This document shows positions 34,809 through 45,227 of a stretch of 64,000 nucleotides of DNA, one piece after another. A model generated the notes under the pieces. The model was not told the DNA's origin, did no database searches, and saw only the letters and a program-made list of their open reading frames with translations. Source of the DNA: Shewanella olleyana (GTDB lineage: Bacteria > Pseudomonadota > Gammaproteobacteria > Enterobacterales > Shewanellaceae); NCBI RefSeq assembly GCF_023283825.1, contig NZ_JAKILD010000004.1, positions 177,843 through 241,842 on the forward strand. The letters are read 5' to 3'. The stretch's first letter is position 1; the number at the start of each line of letters is the position of its first letter. The position numbers were made by a program, and so were the translations under genes.

Positions 34809-36995
34809 ATGACTCAGCGCAATAGCCTTCGTATTAGTATTCTAGCCAGTGCACTTCTAGCCACTTTCGCAGCAACCGCTGATGAAAATGAATCAAACGC
34901 AACTATGGAGCAAATCTCTATTTTTGGTAGTTCGAACCCAGTTAATAATGTGCCAGGTAGTGCCCACGTTATTAACGACGTTGAAATAGAGAATTTTAAG
35001 TACACTGATATTATGCGTACGTTAGCATCAGTTCCTGGCGTGTATATTCAAGAAGAAGATGGTTACGGTTTACGCCCTAACATTGGCATGCGCGGTACAG
35101 GTCAAAATCGTTCTGAAAAGATTACGATCATGGAGGATGGCGTACTTGCCGCTCCAGCACCTTATGCATCACCTGCTGCTTATTATTTCCCGACTTCCGG
35201 CAGAATGCAGACTGTAGAAGTGATGAAAGGTGGTTCTACCCTTAAATACGGTCCTCGCACCACTGGCGGTATCGTTAATATGATTTCACGCCAAATTCCA
35301 CAAGAAGAATTAGCTGGTGGGATTGATGTTGCAGCTGGACAAGACGGATTTGCTAAATTACATGCTCATGCTGGTGGACAGGGTGAACGCGTAGGTGCGG
35401 TAGCGGAAGTTTACCGTTACCAAGCTGATGGTTTCCGTGACATTAACGGTGTGGGCGGTGACACAGGCTTTACTAAAAATGATGCTCTAGCAAAAATCAG
35501 TATCAACAGTAGTGATGATGCAAAATACCAACAACGTGTTGAACTTAAACTGAAGTATTCTGATGAAGTTTCAAATGAAACTTATATGGGATTAACTGAA
35601 GAAGATTACAATAATAGTCCTTTCACTCGTTACTCTGCTTCACAAAAAGATGTGATGACAACCGATCATAAACAAATACAGTTGAACCACATTATTGATT
35701 TCAATGACACTGTAAGCTTAGCCACGACGGCTTATTACAATAATTTTGCTCGTAACTGGTACAAAACCTCTAAAGTTGATGGTCAAAGCCTAAGCAGTGG
35801 CGGAATTGAAGCAGCGGCGGATTTCGATCGCGATCCGACTTCAGCGACTCCAATTGATGTTGAAGTAAAAGCTAACAACCGTGAATACTTGTCTCAAGGT
35901 ATTCAAACTGAGTTAAATTGGTTATTAGGCGATCATGAGCTTTCGTTTGGTGCCCGTTACCACGAAGACGAGATGGATCGTTACCAATGGGTTGATACTT
36001 ATGAGCTAAACAACAACCAGGTGATGTCACTGACTGACAGCGGAACACCGGGTACTGATTCAAACCGTATCGACAGTGCTGAAGCGTTAGCCCTATATGT
36101 TCAAGACCAAATTACATTAGGTGACTTAGCGATTACTGCTGGTCTTCGCTATGAAGATGTAACCACTCAACGCCGTGACTGGGGTAAAGCAAACCCTGGC
36201 CGTGAAGGTGCTCCAGATAAAGATATCAGCAACAGCTTTGATGTGTTATTGCCTTCTGTTGCCGCGACATACCACATCACTGATGATCTTATTGTATTAG
36301 CCGGTGTTCAAAAAGGTTTTGCACCTTCAGCGCCTGGTAATGACGATGGCGAAGAAGAAGAAAGCTGGAACTACGAAGCAGGCCTTCGATACAACGCTGG
36401 CGCATTAAGTTCAGAAGCCATTGTATTCTACAGTGACTACAGCAACATGCACGGTAACTGTACTGCGGCTCAAGGTTGTGACGATGACAATATCGGCAAT
36501 CAGTACAACGCTGGTGAAGTAGAAGTGACAGGTTTAGAACTAAGCTTAGGTTATGAATTTAACCAAACAGGTGAATTAACATTCCCAGTAAAAATGGCTT
36601 ACACCTACACCAGTGCTGAATTCCAAAACAGCTTTAGTTCAGATTTTGAATCTTGGGGTGATGTAGAAAAAGGTGACGAACTTCCTTATCTTCCTGACAA
36701 CCAGTTATTTATCTCAGCAGGTGTTCAAGCTGAATCTTGGCAGCTGACCATTGCAGGTCGTTACACTTCAGACATGCGCACCACAGCAGGTCAAGATGCG
36801 ATCCCTTCAGCTGAGTTAATTGCAGATAAAACCATTGTTGATTTATCGGCGCGTTACTTCATTAACGATGCTTCTGAAGTCTACTTAACTGTTGATAACC
36901 TATTCGATGAAACCTACATGACAACGCGCATCCATGGCTCTATCTTCTCAGGTAAGCCACAAACTGCCACATTAGGTTATAACTACAAGTTCTAA
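34809..36995 (+). CDS. TonB-dependent outer-membrane receptor, FecA-like
   Basis: 728 residues. A signal peptide (ATFAATADE) and a TonB-box-like EQISIFG precede a plug domain with GLRPNIGMRGTGQNRSEKI, EDGVLAAPAPYASPAAYYFP and VEVMKGGSTLKYGPRTTGG, closest to FecA-type receptors (ferric citrate). A 22-strand barrel then ends in FSGKPQTATLGYNYKF with terminal Phe. I start at ATG 34809: GGAG lies 8 bases upstream and the signal peptide begins there, whereas a longer frame to 34587 adds 74 odd residues. Ligand not certain; neighbours do not include FecR/FecI. Confidence 0.92.
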   Translation: MTQRNSLRISILASALLATFAATADENESNATMEQISIFGSSNPVNNVPGSAHVINDVEIENFKYTDIMRTLASVPGVYIQEEDGYGLRPNIGMRGTGQNRSEKITIMEDGVLAAPAPYASPAAYYFPTSGRMQTVEVMKGGSTLKYGPRTTGGIVNMISRQIPQEELAGGIDVAAGQDGFAKLHAHAGGQGERVGAVAEVYRYQADGFRDINGVGGDTGFTKNDALAKISINSSDDAKYQQRVELKLKYSDEVSNETYMGLTEEDYNNSPFTRYSASQKDVMTTDHKQIQLNHIIDFNDTVSLATTAYYNNFARNWYKTSKVDGQSLSSGGIEAAADFDRDPTSATPIDVEVKANNREYLSQGIQTELNWLLGDHELSFGARYHEDEMDRYQWVDTYELNNNQVMSLTDSGTPGTDSNRIDSAEALALYVQDQITLGDLAITAGLRYEDVTTQRRDWGKANPGREGAPDKDISNSFDVLLPSVAATYHITDDLIVLAGVQKGFAPSAPGNDDGEEEESWNYEAGLRYNAGALSSEAIVFYSDYSNMHGNCTAAQGCDDDNIGNQYNAGEVEVTGLELSLGYEFNQTGELTFPVKMAYTYTSAEFQNSFSSDFESWGDVEKGDELPYLPDNQLFISAGVQAESWQLTIAGRYTSDMRTTAGQDAIPSAELIADKTIVDLSARYFINDASEVYLTVDNLFDETYMTTRIHGSIFSGKPQTATLGYNYKF

Positions 36996-37018
36996 ATTTG
37001 TCGTTAGTTATACCGTGT

Positions 37019-37044
37019 AAAAGCCAGCAATTTAGCTGGCTTTT
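37019..37044 (+). terminator. Terminator after the TonB-receptor gene
   Basis: AAAAGCCAGC / GCTGGCTTTT, loop AATTTA, with a following T-run. Same stem as at 12918-12942. Confidence 0.9.
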
Positions 37045-37144
37045 CTATGTCTCAAGGTATTTAATTTCCCCATCTTAAGAAAAATGCTTCAGCCTATTTT
37101 TAGGGCTTAATACCAACCAGCATTAGGAATGAGTTTTGAACATT

Positions 37145-37171
37145 AAAAAGCTCATCAATGATGAGCTTTTT
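37145..37171. terminator. Terminator downstream of mrcB
   Basis: A perfect 11-bp stem AAAAAGCTCAT / ATGAGCTTTTT, loop CAATG, ending minus-strand transcription of mrcB. Confidence 0.9.
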
Positions 37172-37194
37172 GTTTCTGAAACAATTAACTAAAT

Positions 37195-39684
37195 CTAATT
37201 AATAATCTTTTGCCACCAAGAACGCTCTTCACCACAATTATCAATCGGCTGATAGCTATCAATTCTTGCTGGTATTGCGACCACATTATCGCAATCAGAC
37301 TGTTTGGCGACGCCTGTTGTTCGGTCAAAATAACCTTGGGTAATCCCATCAGCTGGTGTCATGCGCAAACCTAACGGAGGACGTTGCTTCAAGAAGGCTT
37401 GATAAACTGCCATCGCGCCACTTGAACCATATAAACCGGTTTTAGAGTTATCGTCTTGCCCCACCCAAATCGCAGCCACATTACGTTCATCAAAGCCTGC
37501 AAACCACGAGTCACGACTATCATTACTGGTTCCTGTTTTACCGGCTAAATCGACATTTGGAAATGTTTGTCCGAGTCGTTTAGCGGTGCCGTTTTTAACC
37601 ACTTGATTCATTGCGTACTGAACCAAATAATCAGTAGCTGGCTCCATGCCTTGTGTGGCTCTTTCACGACTTACTTTTAGTGGCTGATTATTGGTATCTA
37701 GCACGGCAGTAATTGAAGTTAGCGGTCGATAACGGCCATTATTCGCGATGGTTTGATAAGCTTGCGCAACCATATACGGCGAGCCATTGATGGCCCCTAG
37801 TAACATTGAAGGGTAACGTGGAATGGCCTCGCTCCACCCTGCACTCGTCATGGTCTTAGCCACATTATCGACCCCAATCTCAATCCCCACATTCACGGTC
37901 GGTACATTCATTGAGTTCTTAAAGGCGGTTAAAAGTGGCACTTCATCTCTGAAGACTTTATCCACGTTTTGTGGCGACCACGTTTTACCCTGACCATTTT
38001 GTAGTGTTATAGGCTTATCAGCGACTGGTGAGGCCAAGTTATACTTGCTGCCTTGTTGCAGTGCTGTGGCGTAGACAAATGGCTTCACCAATGAGCCGAT
38101 CGGACGACGGATTTCTACCGCGCGATTAAAGCCGTCAAAGCTTGGCACTCTGTCACCTACCATTGCCGCAATACCGTCGGTGTACTTATCGGTCACCACC
38201 ATGCCGACTTGAACATTTTTAGTACGCTCATCTAAGGACTTCATCGTCGACACGACCGCTTTTTCAGCAGCATCTTGTGCCATAGGATCTAGCGTGGTGT
38301 AGACCTTCACCCCAGATTGTTGCAATAAACTGTCACCATAACGACGACGTAATTCATTTTTTACCACAGCAAAGAAAGCCGGCAGCTTTTGGTGCACTGA
38401 CTTATTAAAGTCACGTAATCCAATCGGCGATTCAACAGCTGCTTTATATTGCTCAACCGTTAGCTTGTCATCTTCCATTAATAAACGTAGCACTAAGTCT
38501 CTACGGTTTTGAGCTCGCTCAGGTGAACGCCAAGGATTGTAATATGATGGCCCTTTAATGGCAGCGATCAAAAATGCCTGTTGAGATACGGTTAATTCAG
38601 CAATCGGACGACCAAAATAGAACTGCGATGCCAGCCCCATTCCATGGACGCCACGAGACTTATCTTGGCCCATGTAAACTTCATTTAAATAAGCTTCAAG
38701 AATTTCATCTTTGCTATAGCGGAAATCAATAATAATCGCCATTAACGCTTCACGAATTTTACGTACAATTGAGCGCTCACTGGTTAAAAAGAAGTTTTTA
38801 GCCAGTTGTTGAGTCAAAGTCGAGCCACCTTGAACCGTGCGACCTGCGGTTATATTAACGATCGCCGCACGGGCAATGGCAAAAGGATTTACTCCGTGAT
38901 GCTCGTAGAAGCTACGATCTTCGACCAAAATCAATGCATCAACAATCGCTTGAGGCATTTCTTCAGTTGGGACAAATAAGCGATCTTCGCCGCCTGACGC
39001 TAAGATCCGATCTAACAATACTGGCTCTAAATGAAACACTGCCATTTGACGTTTATCAGACATTCTTTGTACTGATGACACACCTTGACTGTCGAAGGTA
39101 ATCATCACTCTTTGAGCAGCTTGATCGCCTTCTGGGTGTAAAAATGGTCGACGCCATAATTCAATTTTAGTGCTGGATGCCGAAAACTCACCCACTTGTC
39201 TTGGATTAGCGACTTTTCGATAGCCAAGCAATTTAAGCTCAGACATCAACTGTGGGTGGTTAATGGCAGCTCCTGGATATATAGCCATTGAACGGCTGAA
39301 TACTTGTGCAGGTAAGTGCCACTTTTGTCCTTCAAATTTACGCGCAATGATTTGATCTAGATATATGCCGTAGGAGCACACGACCACCAAACCGATTAGG
39401 CCAATTTTCCAAGTGAATGACCATAGCTTTTTCCACTTCGAAGGCGCTTTGGTTTTAGCACTCACACGTCTAACACCCGGTTTTTTGGCTGTTGTCTTTT
39501 TAGCTGGCGCTTTTTTTGTGGGCGTTTTTTTTGTAGTTGCTTTTTTAGCTGGCGCTTTTCTCTCTGCAGCCCCTTTTACAGGCGCATTTTTACTTGGCGG
39601 ATTATTACTTCGCGCATTGTTACTTGGCGGATTGCTACTTGGCGGATTGCTACTTGGCGCAGCTTTTTTAATACTGTCTGTCAT
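37195..39684 (-). CDS. mrcB: Bifunctional penicillin-binding protein 1B
   Basis: The 829-residue class A PBP makes and crosslinks peptidoglycan. A Lys/Ala/Pro/Ser/Asn-rich cytoplasmic tail (residues 1-85) contains SSNPPS/SNNPPS repeats and precedes one membrane segment (about 90-110). A UB2H-like domain comes next, then the transglycosylase domain with catalytic EDRSFYEHHGV (near 253) and TVQGGSTLTQQLAKNFFL. The transpeptidase domain has SLVK (near 529), KNSMN and KTGT (near 713). It lies 32 bp downstream of hrpB, the usual order in gammaproteobacteria. The tail is longer and more repetitive than in E. coli PBP1b. Confidence 0.97.
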   Translation of the reverse strand: MTDSIKKAAPSSNPPSSNPPSNNARSNNPPSKNAPVKGAAERKAPAKKATTKKTPTKKAPAKKTTAKKPGVRRVSAKTKAPSKWKKLWSFTWKIGLIGLVVVCSYGIYLDQIIARKFEGQKWHLPAQVFSRSMAIYPGAAINHPQLMSELKLLGYRKVANPRQVGEFSASSTKIELWRRPFLHPEGDQAAQRVMITFDSQGVSSVQRMSDKRQMAVFHLEPVLLDRILASGGEDRLFVPTEEMPQAIVDALILVEDRSFYEHHGVNPFAIARAAIVNITAGRTVQGGSTLTQQLAKNFFLTSERSIVRKIREALMAIIIDFRYSKDEILEAYLNEVYMGQDKSRGVHGMGLASQFYFGRPIAELTVSQQAFLIAAIKGPSYYNPWRSPERAQNRRDLVLRLLMEDDKLTVEQYKAAVESPIGLRDFNKSVHQKLPAFFAVVKNELRRRYGDSLLQQSGVKVYTTLDPMAQDAAEKAVVSTMKSLDERTKNVQVGMVVTDKYTDGIAAMVGDRVPSFDGFNRAVEIRRPIGSLVKPFVYATALQQGSKYNLASPVADKPITLQNGQGKTWSPQNVDKVFRDEVPLLTAFKNSMNVPTVNVGIEIGVDNVAKTMTSAGWSEAIPRYPSMLLGAINGSPYMVAQAYQTIANNGRYRPLTSITAVLDTNNQPLKVSRERATQGMEPATDYLVQYAMNQVVKNGTAKRLGQTFPNVDLAGKTGTSNDSRDSWFAGFDERNVAAIWVGQDDNSKTGLYGSSGAMAVYQAFLKQRPPLGLRMTPADGITQGYFDRTTGVAKQSDCDNVVAIPARIDSYQPIDNCGEERSWWQKIIN

Positions 39685-39716
39685 AATTCAAATCAATTCT
39701 TTATTGTCCCCCAACG

Positions 39717-42320
39717 CTACTTAAGCCCTGGGGTTTTCTTTTTAGTAAATTTAGTTGCTGTCGTGTTAGCTGGGTCATCAGGCCATAAATGACGTGGATA
39801 GCGGCCACGCATTTCTTTTTTAACTTCAACATATGGCCCTTGCCAGAAGCTGGCTAAATCTGCAGTCACCGCTATCGGGCGCTGCGCCGGAGATAATAGC
39901 TCCATTGTGACCACCAGCTTACCATTAAGTAATAATGGGCTTTGTGATAAACCTAAAGCCTCTTGTAGTCGAACACTTAATAAAGCTCGACATTGAATAT
40001 CGGATGCTAAGTCATCGTTATTGCTTGTGTTATTGCTTGTGTTATTGGCATCTTTATCGGTATTGCTATCAACAACTTCATCAAGTTTATAGGTGATGGG
40101 TGCAGACGTTCCTGTAGCCATTTTCCAATGTGTTGGTAACAACTCATTTAACGTTTGTTGTTGTGACCAAGTTAACAGGTTCTTTATGTGACTTAATATA
40201 TCCATTTTCTGCAGTTTAGCAATCGAATTAACCTCAACTAAATAAGGCGCTAACCATTGTGATAGCGTGGCCAACAAATGCGCTGAATCGATGACAGGCC
40301 AATCATGTTCAGGTGCATATACTTGCGCTAATTTTAATCGATATTGTAACTGAACAAACCGTTCGTCTAGGTTAAGAATACTTAACCCTTTTTGCTGAAT
40401 GTGATGTATTAAGGCTTGAACGATCAAAGCTGAGTCGACATTGGTTTCCAGCGATTTACTCACAACTATGTCACCAATTTTTTGCTGTTTTTCAGCAAAA
40501 AATCGCCCTTTAACTTCATCCCACTCGCAAACTTTATGCTCGGAAATTAAAAAATCTAAATCATGGCGGATATGATCTGGGTTGATTGGTGCAGCCAAAT
40601 AAACTCGACCAGCATTGCGCCCTTGGGATTCTTGAAAGTCGGCCACAACCAGCCAATCATGGGTTGACATGTTATCTTCAATATCTATGGTCACGCCCGT
40701 ACCATTGCTGAGCTGAAATCCGTGCTTCCCACGCGCTTTGGCAATCCGGTCAGGAAATGCCAAAGCCAATAAACTACTGATATCTCGACTCGCGGCGTCA
40801 CGTGCAATGTGTTTTACATCGCCCGTAACTGATAGGATTTTTTGCCACTTTCTCACCTGACTCGCCATTAACCCTTGCGTTGATAAAGCAATATATTGGC
40901 TAATATCGGCACCTTTTTTAGGTAAGCCTCTCGCTTCTAGTACCGCAGCCAACATGCAAGCTAAAGTCACTAAATCTGGTTGCTGCTGAGCGTTTGCCAT
41001 TACCTTTGATTGCAATAACATATGCGCTAAGCGTGGATGACATCCGAGTTCATAGGCCGCTTTTCCTTGCTGTGTGATTTTGTGCTGAGCATCAACTAAA
41101 GCAAGTTGAGATAATAACTGCCAAGCGACTTGCTGATGAATTGCAGGTGGCGCAGTTAATAGCGGTAAGCTTTCAATGTCAGCCACGCCCCAATAAGCAC
41201 AATCCAGTGCCATCGAGGTGAGTTCACTCAAACTGATTTCAGGTTGTTCGGTTTTAGCTAAACGGCTTTGTTCTTCTTGGCCCCATAAGCGCACGCAGCA
41301 ACCCGGGGCTAAGCGCCCGGCTCGACCTGCACGTTGAATAGATGAGGCTTGGCTAATGCGTTTAAGGGATAAACGGCTCACTCCTGTACGCGGATTAAAG
41401 CTGGCTTCACGCTTATATCCGCTATCAACCACGATAGTGATGCCATCAATGGTTAAACTCGATTCGGCCACATTGGTTGCAATAACGATTTTACGTTTCC
41501 CAGCTGGCGCAGCAGCTATCGCTTTATCTTGCTCTGCTGGAGTTAAATCGCCATAAAGAGGACATAGCATAAATGCTTGAGTATCGAGTTTTTGACTCAG
41601 AAGTCGCTGAAGTTTATTAATTTCGCCTTTGCCAGGCAAAAAAGTTAACACTGACCCTTGCTGGTATTGGACTGGCACAATTGATGAGTCAGCTTTGACG
41701 CAATCAGTAATGACATTGGCTAAGTACTCTAACCATGCTTGTTGCCCAGGCACAGGTCGATAAACCTTTTCTACCTCAAAACTTCTTCCCTCACTGACAA
41801 GTACAGCTGCATCAGGCATCAATTGTTGTAATGGCAAGCCAGATAAGGTCGCTGACATGGCAATTAGCTTTAAATCGTCGCGCAGAGATTCTTGCACTTC
41901 TAGCGCAAGGGCTAAGCCTAAATCAGTGGGAAGGTGGCGCTCATGGATTTCATCAAAAATGATCACTTCAATTCCTGTGAGCTCAGGATCTTGTTGGATC
42001 ATTCTGGTGAGAATACCTTCAGTGACAATTTCTAATCGTGTATTAGCACTAACCTTTGTTTCACCACGGACTCGATATCCCACACTCTCACCCACTTTTT
42101 CACCCAGTGAATGAGCAATAAAATGCGCGACACTGCGAGCAGCAACGCGCCGAGGTTCAAGCATGAGAATTTTGCCGTCGACTTGCGGCCATTGCAGCAT
42201 CGCCATAGGTAATGCTGTTGATTTACCCGCACCTGTTGGCGCTTCAAGAATGATTTGGCAATGGTCTGACAATGCTTGCTGTAACGGAGCAAACAAGGCT
42301 TGGATCGGTAGTGAGCTCAA
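39717..42320 (-). CDS. hrpB: ATP-dependent RNA helicase HrpB
   Basis: 867 residues of the DEAH/RHA helicase family: Walker A EAPTGAGKSTALPMAML near residue 25, DEIHERHLPTDLGLAL (DEIH box) near 120, SATLSG motif III, QRAGRAGRLAPGCC motif VI, plus the HA2/OB and HrpB C-terminal domains. The biological role is uncertain; it is usually found beside mrcB. A low-complexity insert (VDSNTDKDANNTSNNTSNNDD, encoded by a short tandem repeat at about 40018-40062) interrupts the C-terminal part. Confidence 0.96.
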   Translation of the reverse strand: MSSLPIQALFAPLQQALSDHCQIILEAPTGAGKSTALPMAMLQWPQVDGKILMLEPRRVAARSVAHFIAHSLGEKVGESVGYRVRGETKVSANTRLEIVTEGILTRMIQQDPELTGIEVIIFDEIHERHLPTDLGLALALEVQESLRDDLKLIAMSATLSGLPLQQLMPDAAVLVSEGRSFEVEKVYRPVPGQQAWLEYLANVITDCVKADSSIVPVQYQQGSVLTFLPGKGEINKLQRLLSQKLDTQAFMLCPLYGDLTPAEQDKAIAAAPAGKRKIVIATNVAESSLTIDGITIVVDSGYKREASFNPRTGVSRLSLKRISQASSIQRAGRAGRLAPGCCVRLWGQEEQSRLAKTEQPEISLSELTSMALDCAYWGVADIESLPLLTAPPAIHQQVAWQLLSQLALVDAQHKITQQGKAAYELGCHPRLAHMLLQSKVMANAQQQPDLVTLACMLAAVLEARGLPKKGADISQYIALSTQGLMASQVRKWQKILSVTGDVKHIARDAASRDISSLLALAFPDRIAKARGKHGFQLSNGTGVTIDIEDNMSTHDWLVVADFQESQGRNAGRVYLAAPINPDHIRHDLDFLISEHKVCEWDEVKGRFFAEKQQKIGDIVVSKSLETNVDSALIVQALIHHIQQKGLSILNLDERFVQLQYRLKLAQVYAPEHDWPVIDSAHLLATLSQWLAPYLVEVNSIAKLQKMDILSHIKNLLTWSQQQTLNELLPTHWKMATGTSAPITYKLDEVVDSNTDKDANNTSNNTSNNDDLASDIQCRALLSVRLQEALGLSQSPLLLNGKLVVTMELLSPAQRPIAVTADLASFWQGPYVEVKKEMRGRYPRHLWPDDPANTTATKFTKKKTPGLK

Positions 42321-42475
42321 AAGGATAACTTAAACAACGAATGATACCGGTCAGTTTACGCATATTCGGATCTTGATGCCATCTCATCTGCTAACTCACC
42401 GGCCATCTAATCGACCATCAATGGAGCTGCTCATCTAGCATCTATTTGGGTGTCTCATCAATAAAAGCTATTAGG

Positions 42476-44728
42476 TTAATGTAATACCCATGGTATGCGA
42501 ACCCCAGAGGCTAACTCAATTAAACGTGTAGGTTTGCCAATAGCATAACCTTGTCCATAATCCACCCCTAGCTCTTGTAATAATCGGCCAATGGCTTCAC
42601 TTTCAACAAACTCACCAATCACCTCAAAATCCATGTCTTTACCTAGCTGGCATATCGCAGACACAATCGCTTTATCACTGCGATCGTCACACACATTGAC
42701 CACGAACTGGCCATCAATTTTAACGTAATCAACATCAAGGCATTTAAGGTAAGCAAAGCTTGAAAAGCCTGAGCCAAAATCATCTAACGCTAACTTACAA
42801 CCTAATGGCTGAAGCAGATCAATCAGCGCTGTCGCTTGCTCAAGCTGACTGACGGCTGCGGTTTCAGTGATTTCAAAACACAGCTTAGACACTAAGTCCG
42901 GCTCGACCATCAAACGCATTTCAAGCCAGCTCATAAATTTGCTATCTGATAATGACAGTGCAGATAGATTCACCGACACCATAGATAGCTGCTCCCATAT
43001 ATCCATGTGGCGGGCGCCCCACTTCAATAAATTATCAATAACCCAGCGATCGATACGCGAAGCGAGGTTATAACGCTCTGCAGCAGGTAGAAACACGCCA
43101 GGCGACACATACCGGCCATCTTCTTGCACCATTCGCAGCAAGATCTCCATATGAATGCCTGATTCATCGGATGATAATGGTTCGATAAGTTGAAAAAACA
43201 ACTCAAACTGATTCAGTGCAAGGGCTGAGATAATATCCACTGACGCCAACATTTGATTATAAAGTTGGTGCATTTGCGGATCGTTTTTACTGTAAAAGTG
43301 CCAACGATTTCGGCCATCTTCTTTAGCGATACGACAAGCCGCATCAGCCTGACTCATCACGCTATAGATATCTGAACTACGAGCATCAAACTCTGATAAG
43401 CCCATACTGATACTGACATTATGGGTGATTTCACCCCAGATAAATTCATGCTCAGATAACTGCTGACAGATTCGATTAGCAACTTGTTCTGCAGATTCTT
43501 TATCTGCATGGAACATCAAAATACCAAACTCATCTCCCCCGAGCCTTGCAACAATATCGCCTGTACGTAACAGCAAACTTAAGCGTTTAGACACTTGGCA
43601 AAGTAATTCATCACCTGCTTTGTGGCCGCTAACATCATTAATCACCTGAAACTGATCTAAATCGAGGAATGCGACACAGGCAGGTAAGCGCTCTTTTGCA
43701 TCAATGGCTTCTTCAAGCATGGCTTCAAATTGAACCCGATTAGGTAAGCCTGTTAACGGGTCATAATTTGACTGAAAAGACAGTTCATCCGCGAGGCGAT
43801 AACGCTCAGATATATCTTCAACCATCATTAATAGATGGTTTTCTATATCAAGTGCACGGCAAAAACTCATTTTATACCAATGTTTTACTCCGGCAATGAT
43901 CAAAGGAATTTCACACCAAGATTGGTGTAGTGCGCCTTCTCGTACAATATGCAAGCAATCTTCAAGGAGTAGGTGATCATCTGAGTTAATCACCGAAAAA
44001 AGGCTTTCATTTAAACGTAGCGGTAGATTATGGCTGGCAACTTGGTTTTGCTTGCTAACATTGTCATCGATATCAATTAGCGCACAAGCCACGGGCAGTT
44101 GTTGGAATAACTCTAAATACTGAATTTCTTTATTATTTAATAACTCTGATACCCGAGTAAGTTCAGCATAAGAACACAACTTCAGCGAGCTTTCATTACC
44201 TTTATAGAATACTTTGGATTTCTTATTATTTTCACTAATAAGACCATTAGCTTGATGAAAGTAAGGTATTAAACTTAAACGGCTACTACCGATAACAACG
44301 CAGTGATTAATTTGTAATTGAATTGGCGTCGTTAACGTACTACAAAATTGAGATAGTTCATTAGTTAACAATTCAGACAATGGAGATTGCTCAAATTCAT
44401 CTGACTCAGAAGAACTTCTGCTAGGGAAAAAGCCTGAATGTTGATTAACCAATAGTTGCTCACACAGCACTGGAAAAGACACTAAAGATAAACCGAGCAT
44501 TTCGGCATTTTGGCTATTGGATTCAAACACTTTTAATGCATTAGCTTGAACAACAAAACCACTCGTAATATGCTCGGATACTTGCGATAAAATAGCTACC
44601 ACACCATCACAGCCAAGCTGTTGGAGTAACACATCAACTTCCGCTGTAACTTGCTCTGATGATAGCAAGCTATTTAGCTCAGAAGACTGTTTACTGACCC
44701 ATATCGATTCCAATTCGCTATCAATCAT
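42476..44728 (-). CDS. GGDEF-EAL cyclic-di-GMP enzyme with PAS-like sensor
   Basis: A 750-residue cytoplasmic protein. The first 270 residues are an unassigned sensory region, with a PAS-like stretch near 205-320 (LFQQLPVACALIDIDD). Then comes GGDEF with intact ARLGGDEFGIL (near 395) preceded by the RTGD inhibitory site at the right spacing. EAL has MEILLRM (near 526), DDFGSGFSSFAYL, VDYVKIDGQFV and EFVESEAI. 'EIL' keeps the catalytic Glu, and the metal-binding Asp pair is present, so both activities may be intact. No membrane segment is seen. Single gene; upstream is the MITE copy 2. Confidence 0.93.
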   Translation of the reverse strand: MIDSELESIWVSKQSSELNSLLSSEQVTAEVDVLLQQLGCDGVVAILSQVSEHITSGFVVQANALKVFESNSQNAEMLGLSLVSFPVLCEQLLVNQHSGFFPSRSSSESDEFEQSPLSELLTNELSQFCSTLTTPIQLQINHCVVIGSSRLSLIPYFHQANGLISENNKKSKVFYKGNESSLKLCSYAELTRVSELLNNKEIQYLELFQQLPVACALIDIDDNVSKQNQVASHNLPLRLNESLFSVINSDDHLLLEDCLHIVREGALHQSWCEIPLIIAGVKHWYKMSFCRALDIENHLLMMVEDISERYRLADELSFQSNYDPLTGLPNRVQFEAMLEEAIDAKERLPACVAFLDLDQFQVINDVSGHKAGDELLCQVSKRLSLLLRTGDIVARLGGDEFGILMFHADKESAEQVANRICQQLSEHEFIWGEITHNVSISMGLSEFDARSSDIYSVMSQADAACRIAKEDGRNRWHFYSKNDPQMHQLYNQMLASVDIISALALNQFELFFQLIEPLSSDESGIHMEILLRMVQEDGRYVSPGVFLPAAERYNLASRIDRWVIDNLLKWGARHMDIWEQLSMVSVNLSALSLSDSKFMSWLEMRLMVEPDLVSKLCFEITETAAVSQLEQATALIDLLQPLGCKLALDDFGSGFSSFAYLKCLDVDYVKIDGQFVVNVCDDRSDKAIVSAICQLGKDMDFEVIGEFVESEAIGRLLQELGVDYGQGYAIGKPTRLIELASGVRIPWVLH

Positions 44729-45227
44729 TTAGTGACTCTTTATGTAATTGCAATTTAACTCTCTTATTAACGCGCTTCATTCTAACATTACTGTGATGAA
44801 CCTTTTTCCGTAAAGTTGACCACATTTTTAGCCCATACAAGTAATATTAGATTAAAAACGACAACTTACTTGATTATCTTCAACTAGGGTCTGTTGATCT
44901 TTTCCGGTTAAGTTTTGTTCGAAATAAAAGCGTTTTAATCGAGGCGGATTAATTGATGCCTAGTCATCTAAGCAAAATTCATCCAACAAAGAGTAAAGCG
45001 CTTTTAGTCGAACCCTTCGGGCAGCGTTTGTTGGCCATTTTTACTACGTTATCGGCTTTTTGTGTAGAATAACTACACCACAAAGCCTCTGCCTTGTATA
45101 AGAGGCCAACAATTCGCTGCAAAAGCAACCGCGAAAGTTCAACAGACCCTATAGCAACCGCCAAATTAACCTAGAAATTATCCATGTGCGATACAATTCA
45201 ATACATAACAATATATAAGGCAAATTA
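44729..45227. other. Intergenic region containing MITE-like copy 2
   Basis: 499 bp between divergent genes, most of it element copy 2 at 44886-45150. A 60-codon frame inside it (44979-45164) is part of the repeat, not a gene. Confidence 0.65.
44886..45150 (-). mobile_element. MITE-like non-coding element, copy 2
   Basis: 265 bp in opposite orientation to copy 1. Terminal repeats are AGGGTCTGTTGATCTTT (44886-44902) and AAAGTTCAACAGACCCT (45134-45150), with one mismatch between them. They differ from copy 1 ends in the same positions on both sides (TCT versus CGT). A TA-type target duplication is possible (cTA-GGG...CCC-TAt). No transposase. Confidence 0.85.

Noticed and set aside
44979..45164. 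A 60-codon frame inside element copy 2
   Set aside because: It starts within the flank and ends inside the MITE-like element, so it is non-coding repeat sequence.
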